Of a DNA stretch of 64,000 nucleotides, positions 52,101-62,998 are shown piece by piece. The translations under genes and the position numbers were made by a program. This DNA is from Macrostomum hystrix (taxonomy: Eukaryota; Platyhelminthes; Macrostomidae), in contig CATNEN010000029.1 in assembly GCA_950097015.1 (NCBI GenBank), forward strand, positions 8,544,001 to 8,608,000. The letters run 5' to 3'. How positions within the stretch are numbered: the stretch's first letter is position 1; each line of letters begins with the position of its first letter. The notes beneath the pieces were generated by a model. The model searched no databases. It was not told the origin of the DNA and saw nothing but the letters and a program-made list of their open reading frames with translations.

Positions 52101-54619
52101 CGGGGCTTCAATCTGCAGCTCGTGGGCGCAGGCGTCGGCGCCGGCCAGGCAGTAGCAGCCGGGGCAGGCCAGGCACTTGAATTCTCGGCTGACCCTGATG
52201 ACCTCCGTGCCCAGGTTGTCGGTGATGTGCATGACAAAGCCGCGCTGCGGTCCGCAGCACTGGCGGGCGCAGACATCCGACTCCTCGGCGGCGAAGTACA
52301 CCTTGGCGGCGCGAGCGGGCGGGATGAGGTCACGCTTTGGAGTCTCAAGACACTCTACAAAAGTACATCAACTAACTGGGGGAGATTTGCAGAGCGGTCT
52401 AACGCGTTTGCCTCTCGCACCAATGTCCGTGAGCTCGGTTCCGCGGTGAGGCGACATTCAGTTAGGACGCAGCCGCGGAGAGAAGGCTTGGGGGCTTGTC
52501 GTGCAATTTACACCCTTGAGGCCCAACCTCCAAGGCACAGTGAGAGTGTACACTGCCTGACGATGAGAAAGACAGTGCAGATGTACACACCTGTGTGAGC
52601 GTGTGCCTGCGTGCTACAGTATCTGCGTGCGTGTGTGCTTAGGGGTCAGCGAAATGGGCAGAATTGCCCGTTATTATTACATCAACTGGTTGCTCCGAAA
52701 ATCTAGAGGTCGGGAGTTCGAATCTTAGCCCAGCAGAAACTCAGTCCATGAACTAAACAGCCTTTAAATGAATTATATAAGTAGTTACTGCTGCGTCGCT
52801 GGCTTTATACCTCGGTACTAATTGGGCTATGCATAATTTCTCTCTATTCCATTAATAATAATAATTGATTACACCAGCCCCAATCGGGTCAGATGTGCAG
52901 CCGACAGCACAGCCGCAGCTAATGCGCGGCGCATCTGAAGGCTGCGTACAGCTGTTCAGTCCATGGACTGGGGAGGGACGCCAAACCCCACCTTCAATTA
53001 TCCCAGCTGGTGCTGGTACCCATTTAGCAGCTGTTGTGAACTGTAGCAATGCAGAGATAAGTGTCTTGCTACAGGAGACAAATTGTTTCAGTGGAGTCGG
53101 GAATCGAACCCCCGACCTTCAAATCGTGAGTCCGACGCTCTAACCAATATGCTACAACCTTTTTAATTAAATAAAATAAATTAAAACATTAATTAAAACA
53201 AAATTCCAGTTAAAAAATACACAGATAGATAGGGAAAAGGCAGAACAAAAAGTGCAACAGTTGAAGAGTTTCTAAATAACAGCCAGCTTTGGCATCACAA
53301 AACAACTGGAGGGGTTAAACAGACACTGCTGAAGGGAAGGGGTATAGAGAAAATACATCAGTGGGTATTTTTGCGATCAATTCTCCACTCCAGTGTCTAT
53401 TGCTTTGCACACTGGGCTACAGGGTAGCCCCTGCCGAATGCTCGGGCATAAACCAGTTGGGGCTGGGCCCACAACTAAACAGTGTCGGCTTAGTCCGCAC
53501 ACTGCATGCCAGTTAAGCAGTTCAAAACATCAACTGTCGATTAAGGACCGAATAATTAGCCATAAGAGCTAACATATTGGCTTGAAAAGGATGATAACTT
53601 TGTGGGATCTTGTATCAAATTACTTAGCCTACACACTGAATTTACTGATTGACAGCTGAATTGATTTTGCAATCTGCAGCAGGACGAACATCTCACCCCA
53701 CTAGCTAAAAATCAATGAAATCTCACCCCACTGGCTAAAAATCAATGAAATCTCACCCCACTGGCTAAAAATCAATGAAATCTCACCCCACTGGCTAAAA
53801 ATCAATGAAATCTCACCACACTGGCTAAAAATCAATGAAATCTCACCCCACTGGCTAAAAATCAATGAAATCTCACCCCACTGGCTAAAAATCAATGAAA
53901 TCTCACCCCACTAGCTAAAAATCAATGAAATCTCACCCCACTGGCTAAAAATCAATGAAATCTCACCCCACTGGCTAAAAATCAATGAAATCTCACCACA
54001 CTGGCTAAAAATCAATGAAATCTCACCCCACTGGCTAAAAAATCAATGAAATCTCACCCCACTGGCTAAAAATCAATGAAATCTCACCCCACTGGCTAAA
54101 AATCAATGAAATCTCACCCCATAGGCTAAAAAAGCATCATCCACGTTAAAAAAATTCTTCGAATTCGATATAAATTTTAAATGAGCAGCTCACCTGCTGA
54201 CCCACGCTATTCTTAATCTGGTATTTGTTCTTCGTCTCCCAGTTAGTGAACACCTCTAGCAACTCAATCTGCTGGTGCACCAGCAGCTGGTCCACCTGAG
54301 TCAGGTACTCAAGGCCGGGCGGACAGCCGGGCAGAGCGGCCGGTTTGTTCATCCACACCACTTGGCCCGGTGCGGGAGCCGCGCCTTGCTGCTGCTGCTG
54401 TTGTGGCTGTCCATAACCAGGTTGTGGCTGTCCATAACCAGGTTGCGGCTGTCCATAAGCAGGTTGCGGCTGTCCATAACCAGGTTGTGGCTGTCCATAA
54501 CCAGGTTGTGGTGGTCCGTAACCAGGTTGTGGTGGTCCGTAACCAGGTTGTTGTGATCCGTAACCAGGCGCAAATCCAACAGGTGGTGGCTGGTGATGCT
54601 GCTTTGATGAGTCAACCAT
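49190..54619 (-). CDS. PLSCR: Phospholipid scramblase
   Basis: Five exons on the minus strand: 54619-54194, 52301-51948, 51026-50924, 50821-50763 and 49234-49190, giving 328 residues with matching phases (0, 0, 1, 0). The N-terminus is a Pro/Gln/Gly/Tyr-rich repeat (GYGQPQP units, residues 18-75), as in metazoan scramblases. The core follows: [53 protein letters not shown], a Cys-rich palmitoylation-type patch (CLACPGCYC), [11 protein letters not shown], the calcium-binding segment [12 protein letters not shown], and the membrane helix [21 protein letters not shown]. The tiny last exon (14 codons) was found by its conserved DFMFFE start. Exon 2 could begin 17 codons earlier at another AG, but the chosen site restores family spacing. 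Donor of exon 2 (GTTGGT) is weak. Plasma membrane, calcium-dependent lipid mixing in relatives. Confidence 0.92.
49985..50640. repeat. About 40-bp minisatellite in scramblase intron 4
   Basis: About 15 units around 'gaataagatcccaaatctca' + 'gttcccaacaatatcccag', 39-42 bp, more diverged than the other arrays and grading into unique sequence at both ends. Confidence 0.9.
51088..51918. repeat. 35-bp minisatellite filling scramblase intron 2
   Basis: About 24 units of 'acacggaggtcaatgggatt' + 'ccgctccccaattag'. It stops about 30 bp from the donor and about 60 bp from the acceptor, so almost all of this 921-bp intron is tandem repeat. Confidence 0.95.
52378..52679 (+). mobile_element. SINE family 1 copy in scramblase intron 1
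   Basis: Plus-strand copy, antisense to the gene. The head is gggggagatttgcagagcgg with B-box-like gagctcggttcc; the body is intact and the tail short (ttattattac). Confidence 0.9.
52890..53162 (-). mobile_element. SINE family 2, best copy
   Basis: Minus-strand copy in scramblase intron 1. The head reads ggttgtagcatattggttag and then gggggttcgattcccg, with good polymerase III A-box (TAGCATATTGG) and perfect B-box (GGTTCGATTCC). The body carries 'cacttatctctgcattgc', 'cagctgctaaatgggtacc' and ends in 'gccgcgcattagctgcgg'. Confidence 0.85.
53695..54140. repeat. 30-bp minisatellite in scramblase intron 1
   Basis: About 15 almost identical units of 'ctggctaaaaatcaatgaaa' + 'tctcacccca'. It ends about 55 bp from the donor of exon 1. 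Confidence 0.95.
54390..54570 (-). repeat. Coding repeat of the scramblase N-terminus (21-bp unit)
   Basis: About eight 21-bp units encode [14 protein letters not shown] on the minus strand, next to a short CAG/CTG run encoding poly-Gln. Confidence 0.95.
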
Positions 54620-54877
54620 AATGCTTGGATAGGTTGGACCACGTATAGCTTAAATTATATAGTCAGCTAACCTGAAACAGATTCATATATAATAGTTGCG
54701 TTAAAACTCTTTTAAAGTTATGTGTCATGACTGTTATCGTTATCAAACTTGCTGTACGTTAAACATATGAATCGTCGCTATTGGCCGAAATTGGTCATGT
54801 CGCATATAATGTTTTTATAAGGAACAGGTTTTTATGGAATAAAGCTTTAGTTAATAATACTAATAATAGCAACTAAT

Positions 54878-55122
54878 GCCACATCTAAAGGCTGCTGCGT
54901 GACGCTGTGTACGGCTGTTCAGTCCATGGACTGGTAAGACCTGCCCCACTCACCCTCAAATAGCCCAGCTGATGCTAGTAGTCATTTAACAGCTGGGTGA
55001 ACTAAAGCAATGCAGAGTTAAGTGTCTTGCTAAAGGGCACAAAATTGTTCTAGTTAAGTCAGGAATCGAACCCCGACCTTCAATTCGTGAGTATGATGCT
55101 CTAACCACTAGGCAAAACTTTT
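54878..55122 (-). mobile_element. SINE family 2 copy
   Basis: Minus-strand copy about 250 bp upstream of the scramblase start codon. Head: gcctagtggttagagcatc, then ggggttcgattcc; body as in the copy at 52890. Confidence 0.85.
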
Positions 55123-55950
55123 ATAGTCTAACTTGGCATGTACCAAATGTATCCTTAAAATATATGTAAACTTCAAGAAAACTATTTTCTTAATTATTAT
55201 AAAACAAAAAAGTAGGTCACATTACATTCACGAGATTGTGCAGCTGCAGATGGCATTCTGTGTTGGCTTATTCGTAGGCATGAGGGCACACTGACAGGGT
55301 TAAAGCAATTGACTATTATTTTCTAAATGTTGCGGTGGTCAAACTAAAACTTGATTGCAAAAAACCTTCTTATCTAAGATAAGTGTAACCTCCCTATCCA
55401 TTCTAAATTGGCTGAGACAGTTCAAAGCTATGCCTGTTGCTAAAAATAGGCCCTTGCACTTGTGCAACTCAGAATGCGAAGTAACATATATGTTTAAGGG
55501 AGTGACTGATTGACCAAAAATGGAATCTTATTAATCATGAATGCTTATTATTCAAGGCAAAATATTTGCTTCTAGTAAAAGCACATTTACCACAACCAGA
55601 AATAAAGAACATGACATTAAAAATTCTGAACACAAGAAAACAGTCTTTAGTCCAGTTTTATTGACTATGGCAAAGCATGTTCTAAATAATGTCAGTGTCA
55701 AACTTTAGATACAGGTTAAAGAATAAATTTCTTTATTTACCATATATAGCAATTTAATAAGAACACAAAAGTTACAAGACAAAAATATTTTCAAGACTGT
55801 AAGATAGCACAATGACTTTATGGCTGGAAAAAATAAACAAGTGAAAGACTGCACTCAGTCTCCCACCACCTACCACAAGCAATCCATCAGCTTTTTGTGC
55901 TGACCTGCACTTCCTCTATACATGTTGATCTATGTATTATTTACTTAGTT
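55123..55950. other. Intergenic, no gene seen
   Basis: AT-rich sequence without supportable exons, ending where the long direct repeat begins. Confidence 0.4.
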
Positions 55951-56562
55951 ATCTTACATGTAAGGTCAAGTTGCCTATGTCCTAAGGCTTGAAATTGGGG
56001 CAAACTGCATTTTAGTAGCCACATTTCAATTAGGATTTATGCAGAGGGCATCTTGTATTCACAAGTAAATCTCTCTTGAAAACAAGAGATTAATTTCCAT
56101 GCATGCTTGTGTAGTGAGCCACTGCTTAGGGGCCTATTGGTGTCTCACTAGCTGTCAGTAGCCCCACCTGCAAGGTAGCTTAGGTGTCCCCTTTTTGCTT
56201 GCATTGAGTGGCTGCCCGGCCCGCCCTCTCTGGCGTTGTCTGGTCTGTCCCTCTCTGCCCTTTCCTTCCCGGCGGCGCCTGCACTTAAAGTGTGTTGTCT
56301 CTTCCCCCCAGGGATGAGTCATCACCTCTTTGTCCCGCGCTGGCTTTGTTGTCCCTTGTCCTTTTTCTTTGTGTGTGGTTGTCTGCACTCAGTCAGCGCG
56401 TGATTCTCCTCATGTGACTGGCCTCTCTCTTTGTCTTTTAAAGTGCAAGTAAACATGTTTACTGCACTTGGGGCTTTGATGGGACAGGAACCTACGTAGG
56501 AGTGACGTTTCTGGTGCCACTGACGTCAGTTGCTATTTTTAGAAACCACGTGATTCCATCAC
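55951..56562 (+). repeat. Long direct repeat, left copy (flank + LTR 5' part)
   Basis: Nearly identical to 58949-59563. The first 159 bp are not LTR-like and look like host flank; from 56110 (tgtagtgagccactgc) it is the 5' part of an LTR. The match ends abruptly at 'ccatcac', where integrase coding sequence begins. Confidence 0.9.
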
Positions 56563-57298
56563 GCTGCGCTCTGCTGTCCATCCGGTGACGGGCTATACGC
56601 CGCACTTCCTAGTCTACGGCAGAGAGTTTCGCCTACCGATTGACAACACCCTAAAGAAGCTGCCTGAGTACGACAACCTGCCTGAGTATATCAAAGACTT
56701 CCAACATCGACTCGACGAAGCGACCGAGCTAGCCAAAAACCGACTGGCCCTACATCAGCAGCTACGAGACGAGCACTACTCAAGCCTACCAGCAGCGAAG
56801 ACGCTCAAGCCTGGCGATCTAGTTTTCATCAACAATCCAACGCTACAACCAGACGAGGCGGCTAAATTTCACCGTCCTCGGAAAGCCCTTTATGAAGTCG
56901 TTGAGCAAAAGGGTGAGGTGGTTTACAAGATCAAACGTAAATTACCCAACCCCCGAGCCCGACGCGATGAGCAGGTTGTTCACAGACGGAACCTGCTGTT
57001 GGTCCCAAGCGCCGACTACGCTCTCTCAGATCCGGAACTCGACGCTAGACCGCGACAACGACGCCGAGGCTCTGCAGACGGCCCAGGACCTGCGACCCTG
57101 CGACTGTCTGTGAAGGCCCGGATGACTCCGACGACGAGGAAGAAGAGCGACCCCTCCGGCGGTGGTACTTCCGACAACCATCGACTATGGAGATCCCGCC
57201 TGGAGAAGGTCCCACGACAGCACCGACTAATCAGGCGAGTAATCCTCGGTGTGATCCACTGCCGTATGGTGACCGCCAGGTTTCTCTGTCTGAAATGA
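56558..57298 (+). pseudogene. Ty3/gypsy integrase C-terminal fragment
   Basis: Open frame with the end of the integrase core (HPVTGYTPHFLVYGRE, RLPID), the following helical region and a GPY/F-like module (FHRPRKALYEVVEQKGEVVYKI). The catalytic Asp and Glu lie upstream and are absent because LTR sequence is joined directly to this point. The frame runs into an Arg-rich tail and overlaps the next frame by 112 bp. Confidence 0.85.
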
Positions 57299-58218
57299 GT
57301 GTGTCTGTTCCTGCTCTTTCTCCCTCTGTTTCTCTTCCACCTCCTGAGCCTCCCTCTCTTGGTGCTCAGAAAGGGGATGTTACTTTGCCAATTGCCCCCG
57401 ACGAACCTGAACCTCTGGGTTTTCATAGGCCCATAAGGGATCGTAGGCAGCCTGATCGGCTAGTTTTAGATCCTAGGGCGAAAACCTATGTTAGCGGCGT
57501 AGCCCGCAGAGTTCGTCGCCTTTTACCCCGTTGCAGCTGGACAATGCGGTCTTCTAAACGCAGCCACGCACCTCGCCCGGATTCGTCCGACGAAGAGAGC
57601 CCAGCCAGGAGGCGCCGGCCAACGCAGTCCGACGCAATGTCCGTCCGAGTGCGTGCTATAGGTGCCGCTGCCGGGCAGTTTGAGCCGTTCGGTGGCCCGT
57701 GCAACGCACCCTGCGTACCCGTTCACCTCCGCGTCGGAACCCCGGCCGCCCTTCGAGCGGCCCGGGAGAACAGATTTTACGAACGGCAGCGCCAGACGGA
57801 CAACCTGGATGCACGCCGGCTGGTCAGCCACACAGCCAGTTCCGCGCCACGGCCCGTGTCCCCCGAAGTGGACTGTGACCCGATCCTGCGCGGAATCCGC
57901 CAAATTCGCATGACGCCGAGTGTGACATCAGCGACGTCCACGCCGGCTCGTCAGCCGCTGGCTCCGATGCAACATGGCAGCTGGCTGCCTGCGCAGGCTT
58001 TACCGGCTCCAATCACCCCCTTAGAGGGTAGGAGCGAGGTAGCAGGGACATTGAGGATGACCCGCCGTCCTCTGTCCCCGCTCCACCTGCAGTTGAAGGT
58101 GAAAGCCGCCGAAGATGCCACCCGCGGTCGTGCCCGTCCTGAAGCTGCCGACGGCGCCGCCGACATTCCGCGACGCCGGTACAATGACCGACACTGGAGA
58201 AACCGCCCAACTGCGTGA
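57187..58218 (+). CDS. Retrotransposon open frame downstream of integrase (343 codons)
   Basis: Lies in the -1 frame relative to the integrase fragment and overlaps its end. Residues near 80 (GFHRPIRDRRQPDRL) look like the basic tail often found at the end of gypsy integrases, so the first part may be integrase read through a frameshift. The rest (about 250 residues) is basic, Pro/Arg/Ala-rich, with no membrane segment or signal peptide, so no envelope-like protein is indicated. Function unknown. Start codon is uncertain. Confidence 0.5.
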   Translation: MEIPPGEGPTTAPTNQASNPRCDPLPYGDRQVSLSEMSVSVPALSPSVSLPPPEPPSLGAQKGDVTLPIAPDEPEPLGFHRPIRDRRQPDRLVLDPRAKTYVSGVARRVRRLLPRCSWTMRSSKRSHAPRPDSSDEESPARRRRPTQSDAMSVRVRAIGAAAGQFEPFGGPCNAPCVPVHLRVGTPAALRAARENRFYERQRQTDNLDARRLVSHTASSAPRPVSPEVDCDPILRGIRQIRMTPSVTSATSTPARQPLAPMQHGSWLPAQALPAPITPLEGRSEVAGTLRMTRRPLSPLHLQLKVKAAEDATRGRARPEAADGAADIPRRRYNDRHWRNRPTA

Positions 58219-58492
58219 GGCCGCGGCCCAAGACCTGGCGGCCCTGATCGCCGACGCGGCGAGATTTAATGTCAGCCTAGATTACCACAGCTGGCCAAGA
58301 CTCAAGGAGGTCCAAAGCCTGAGTGTGGCGGACCAACAGGTGATCCTGGACACCGCACTAGACCTGGCGCGCCCCCATTTGCGACCGGCTCAATACCCAG
58401 TGGCGGCTTGGGCTGCCGCTGAGTCCTTCGCCAAGGTCGTCACTACGAGGCCAAAGGTGCCCGACGCCCATTTCTTCTTAAATGGAGTGTAG
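58115..58492 (+). CDS. Small retrotransposon open frame (125 codons)
   Basis: Overlaps the end of the preceding frame by about 100 bp and stops 355 bp before the purine tract. The predicted protein is helical and Ala/Leu-rich (for example TAQLREAAAQDLAALIADAA and VILDTALDLARPHL). No family recognised. It resembles an accessory or displaced structural frame of the element; it could also be chance. Confidence 0.45.
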   Translation: MPPAVVPVLKLPTAPPTFRDAGTMTDTGETAQLREAAAQDLAALIADAARFNVSLDYHSWPRLKEVQSLSVADQQVILDTALDLARPHLRPAQYPVAAWAAAESFAKVVTTRPKVPDAHFFLNGV

Positions 58493-58948
58493 ACAACCCT
58501 TTAGCACTAGGTAACGCGACATCAGAGGCATCCCTACCTATACCTAGGGGCTCTGCCTAACAATTGTTTCTCTGTATGATCTGTTGACCTGTCAATTTTA
58601 TCCCCTTACTTCTCTTTGCTGACACCATGTCTTAAAATTGACATCCGGCCCTTTTCCGCCCAGTGCAATCGACATGTTTATTGCTTCTCTTTAGTGTGTA
58701 TTCGTGTTTGTCCTTTTCCCCCTTTTTTGGTTTGCTAGCGTTTGATTTTGCCGGGCAGTTTGCCCTTTTGTTTTAAGCTCTTTAATACACCCATTATTTT
58801 CGTTTGTTCAATAAATTTTCTCCGTTGTCTCTCCGACTATTTATTTGGACGGGGAGAGTGTAGTGAGCCACTGCTTAGGTGCCTATTGGTGTCTCACTAG
58901 CTGTCAGTAGCTCCACCTGCAAGATAGCTTACTATGTACCTTACATGT

Positions 58949-59563
58949 ATCTTACATGTAAGGTCAAGTTGCCTATGTCCTAAGGCTTGAAATTGGGGTA
59001 AACTACATTTTAGTAGCCACATTTCAATTAGGATTTATGCAGAGGGCATCTTGTATTCACAAGTAAATCTCTCTTGAAAACAAGAGATTAATTTCCATGC
59101 ATGCTTGTGTAGTGAGCCACTGCTTAGGGGCCTATTGGTGTCTCACTAGCTGTCAGTAGCCCCACCTGCAAGGTAGCTTAGGTGTCCCCTTTTTGCTTGC
59201 ATTGAGTGGCTGCCCGGCCCGCCCTCTCTGGCGTTGTCTGGTCTGTCCCTCTCTGCCCTTTCCTTCCCGGCGGCGCCTGCACTTAAAGTGTGTTGTCTCT
59301 TCCCCCCAGGGATGAGTCATCACCTCTTTGTCCCGCGCTGGCTTTGTTGTCCCTTGTCCTTTTTCTTTGTGTGTGGTTGTCTGCACTCAGTCAGCGCGTG
59401 ATTCTCCTCATGTGACTGGCCTCTCTCTTTGTCTTTTAAAGTGCAAGTAAACATGTTTACTGCACTTGGGGCTTTGATTATGGGACAGGAACCTACGTAG
59501 GAGTGACGTTTCTGGTGCCACTGATGTCAGTTGCTATTTTTAGAAACCACGTGATCCCATCAC
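58949..59563 (+). repeat. Long direct repeat, right copy
   Basis: Second copy of 55951-56562 with a handful of substitutions and one 3-bp insertion (near 59480). Here the LTR part continues past the breakpoint into its own downstream sequence, so this is the more complete LTR. Confidence 0.9.
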
Positions 59564-59760
59564 ATGTTTTCTAACTCTGCACTGACCCTATGGGGGGCCC
59601 CTGCCTATAAAAGAAAGCTCCCTGCTCCTCTGGCTCTTTAGAAGCGTCGTTCTAGTTCTGGTTCTTCTCTGATAGCGATACTCTGACTTCGATATAGTCA
59701 CTGTGCCATCAGTGTCTAAGTTTCCTACTTCAGTCTCTACATGTGACTGCACGTAAGCTC
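59108..59760 (+). mobile_element. Gypsy LTR, more complete copy
   Basis: Begins tgtagtgagccactgc and includes a promoter region with ctgcctataaaagaaag (TATA box 59606-59613) followed by a start-site-like region. The 3' border (CA and primer-binding site) could not be placed, so the end given is approximate. Confidence 0.6.
59606..59613 (+). promoter_or_regulatory. TATA box of the LTR
   Basis: TATAAAAG after a G/C-rich stretch in the LTR; likely U3/R promoter. Confidence 0.55.
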
Positions 59761-60178
59761 AGTTCTGGCTAAGTCCCGAAACTAACTTAGCCTTCCACCC
59801 CACCATCCGAGCTACGCAGGACACTAACAGCCTGTAATTGCAACTGAAACTCTGCACTGTGTGCTTCTTGAGACTTTGTGACTTTATCTCTTTCGGGCCA
59901 AGGATCCTTCACCTCACCGAAGGCAGATGTCCTGACGCCCTGGTGGCAGCACTACTACTACACTACCTAGTATTCTTGGACTTCATATTGGAGTTTGCCG
60001 GATCCCGCATTGTTAGCAGGACGACTGGTACAACACTTGGGATCAAAGTTTGCATACATGTCTATTGGCCGGAGGTCAAAACCGCAGTGCTACAACTGCA
60101 GTATTTGCTGTACTTTTACTTATCATAGTGCTGATATAAGAAAGCAATTATCATTTAACATTTGGTTAATAGTATGAC
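59761..60178 (+). other. Sequence after the LTR, possible gag remnant
   Basis: A short frame ending at 60177 contains RRSKPQCYNC, which resembles the start of a retroviral-type CCHC zinc knuckle but lacks the rest. It may be the deleted inside of the element belonging to the LTR just upstream. Weak. Confidence 0.25.
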
Positions 60179-61619
60179 TATATGACTATTCTTCATTTTG
60201 GCTAATGGTTCAAATATTTTATATAATATACAAACTGCATATAAAAGAGAAATTTTCACTAGCAAACTTGGGCATGCGAATTCCTTACAATGCAGATTTC
60301 AGCAAGCAAATATCCATTAGCAGGTTTTAGCAAGCAGACTTTAGCCATCTAACTTTTGCTAACAGATTTCTTATTAGCAAAACTAATAGACCTATGTTTT
60401 ATGTCTCTCCTCTCAGTGAGATAATGTTGTTGCTACTCTAAAAGTTTTATTAGCTATGTTGATGGAAAAGAAACTGCTGTTTAAAAAAAAAATTTTTAGA
60501 ATTGCTGCTATATACAGATAGGACATTCATTATCTATAGAAGTTCTAACCTTGTTATATATATATCCTTGAAAATGTTGTGCTATAAATTTAGACAAATA
60601 CATTACATATAATCATAAAAATTATAAAGGGTCTATTAGTATAAAAAAGGTAGTTGTTATTTGTCCGGTTAATTATTTTATCTTACAAATGATAGAGGTT
60701 CTCGTGGTAGCACTACAACCCGTTATAACTTTGTTAATCACTCAAGAGGAAAGCCTATCGAGGAGTTAAAATTGTGGTCCTTGCTGTTGATCCGGGTATC
60801 GTCCTTCACTGGTGACCCAGTTGACTTTTTAGAAGTATTCAAATGAGTCGCTACAACTTCACGCTTCAAAGGAACTTAGGTTACTCTTTAGTTGGATAAA
60901 AATACAAATCAAACAGACATTAGTTAGATATAAACAATTTGGCTTTAAAGGGAAGATCTCTTCCGAAATGCATAGTTTGGTGCCTTCCTTCTAATGCAGA
61001 CATTTGGTAGTGAAATCTAAAATTAACAATAAAATCACTAACTGGACGAATAATCAAACGGCTAGGCCTACCATAAAAAATATGTGCTTTAATTAAAAAA
61101 CAAAATAGGCCCAATAAAATTTCTGCTGTTGAAAAATTACAACTAAATCACAATAATGATCAAAATAAAACTACTAAAAAGACAGATTAATTAAGAATTT
61201 TCAATGTTTTTAATTGTTTTCAAAAACAAAACAAAATAAAGAACAGTCTAATTATATGGCTAGATGAACTATGCTTATTCAATTATTTTTAGGCCCTAAC
61301 CAGTTACAGTAGTAAGTCCAAGACATAGGCCAGTTCATCGTTAAATGTTGTCTTTTTGCCTTTTCTTCCTCTATAGTACATAGTATAGTAGCTATAGTAG
61401 CTAGCATATCATTTAGTATATCGTCTATGACAACATGTATAGGACTATAGTCTATAGTAAAGGTCTATGAAATTACAGCTCTGTGATAAATTAGTCAGTT
61501 TGTATGGTTACAATAGTGTAATAATACAAGCAAGCGCAATTGATAAACCTATAGTTGTGAGCCGAAGACAAGAGCTATTATTAAGTAAATGACGGAGACA
61601 GTACTACGAGTATAAAACC
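60179..61619. other. AT-rich intergenic sequence
   Basis: No gene seen. Short tandem-like 'tagtatagtagctatagtagc' around 61380-61460. Confidence 0.4.
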
Positions 61620-61699
61620 ATGTACCTGTTTAACCCGACAGATATTCAGACACATATTCAAAACAATCGCTCCCGATTTTTAACAAAAACACCCCATCG

Positions 61700-62195
61700 C
61701 AGTGGCGTATCTAGGGGGGGGGGGATACGGGGATATATCCCCCCCATTTCGCCGACCGAAGAGTGTCACCAACCCACGAAAAGTCGAAGACGAACGTTAT
61801 GGCGGAATGTCATAGTCGTAATGTCGTTATTCGGCACAATGATGTTCTGAATTATTCATTTTTTCAGTCAACTTTCCCATCACTTTTCCTCTTCACCCAC
61901 CAGAAATTTTTCCACCGGGGGGCATAGCCCCCCGGACCCCCCTCTTATTTTCCCTTCATCAAATACCCTTTTCTGCGGAGTCATTTTTCAATGAGCGTCA
62001 ATAAGTTCATAATCATTACTCCATATTTTTGCCATAAATGTATAACAAAGTAATTAAAAAGGTTGCGAAATCGTTGTCTGCAAATAGACTACAAAAGCTT
62101 ATTTCAGTTTTTTAGCAGCAGTATGAGACTCATTTCTCTGATAGTTGAAATTGTAAATTTATCCCCCCCATTTTAAAATCCTAGATACGCCGCTG
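61700..62195. mobile_element. hAT-type MITE with 8-bp target duplication
   Basis: Inverted ends CAGTGGCGTATCTAGG and, from the other side, CAGCGGCGTATCTAGG, flanked by the perfect 8-bp direct repeat CCCCATCG (61692-61699 and 62196-62203). The 496-bp inside has G/C runs near both ends and no transposase. It is inserted in the left arm of the larger inverted repeat. Confidence 0.92.
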
Positions 62196-62889
62196 CCCCA
62201 TCGAGTTGTCTTTTTCCTTTAAGTTTACGCAATCGATTCGCTTAAAATAAAACCAAATTTATTCGGCTTCATGCTGTGGTTCCCAATATACCATCTTCTA
62301 AAGTCTGCCTGGCGACGTCGGAATTTTTTATCTATTTAACTGCTTTAAAATTGCTTCAATTATTAAAGGAAGATTAAACTGCTGATTCCTTTGAAATTTG
62401 TGCCAGATTTTTACGCGAGTCCTAGCGTTTCAAAGACACCTCGCATGTCTCAGAGGATGCTTTTTTCCCCGAGTTATTCGCATCTGAATCATGTTTTCCC
62501 ATTTACAATTTCGTGCTTTTTGCTACGGGTATCAATCTGTTTCAGACGCCACGCCCGAGCATTAATCAGGAGCACAACAAAGTTTTTGTTGCTTTCTAAC
62601 GCATAACTCTGCTTTAAAACGACTGCCCTGGTGACGACCGAAGTATTATACTTCCTGAGATATTCACGCCTCAAGTTTGTTTCATAGTAGTCATAGTGCA
62701 GCCCTCTTCAAATGCACAATAAATTTAAGTGATCTCCCTGAACTCATTTACTGCTGTACCTTCACGAAACTTTAGCCCCACTTTTACGCACCCACAAGCT
62801 TTATAATGGCACCTCGAAAAAGCTAAAAGCTGTTGTCGTTTTTCAGGTATTTTACTTCAAAGTGTGTTGTACTTCATTTTTTAAAGAAA

Positions 62890-62998
62890 GAAATGACGTA
62901 AATGGCGGAGTATGAAGTAAATTTCGAGGTACAATATTTTTTATTGAAGTAAGAAAAGACGTGAATGGCGAAGTATGGAAGTAAATTTCGAGGTACAA
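62890..62998. repeat. Short tandem duplication (period about 63 bp)
   Basis: Two copies of 'gaaatgacgtaaatggcgga' + 'gtatgaagtaaatttcgagg', about 88 per cent alike. Confidence 0.85.

Larger units (their letters stand above)
56110..58931 (+). mobile_element. Ty3/gypsy-type LTR retrotransposon, internally deleted
   Basis: Order: 5' part of an LTR (56110-56562), integrase C-terminal coding, two further open frames, a 3' untranslated part, a purine tract ggacggggagag (58847-58858) and directly after it the start of a second LTR (tgtagtgagcc, 58859) that breaks off after 73 bp. Gag, protease, reverse transcriptase and RNase H are missing, so the copy is not autonomous. The purine tract followed by LTR start fixes the orientation as plus. 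Confidence 0.8.
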
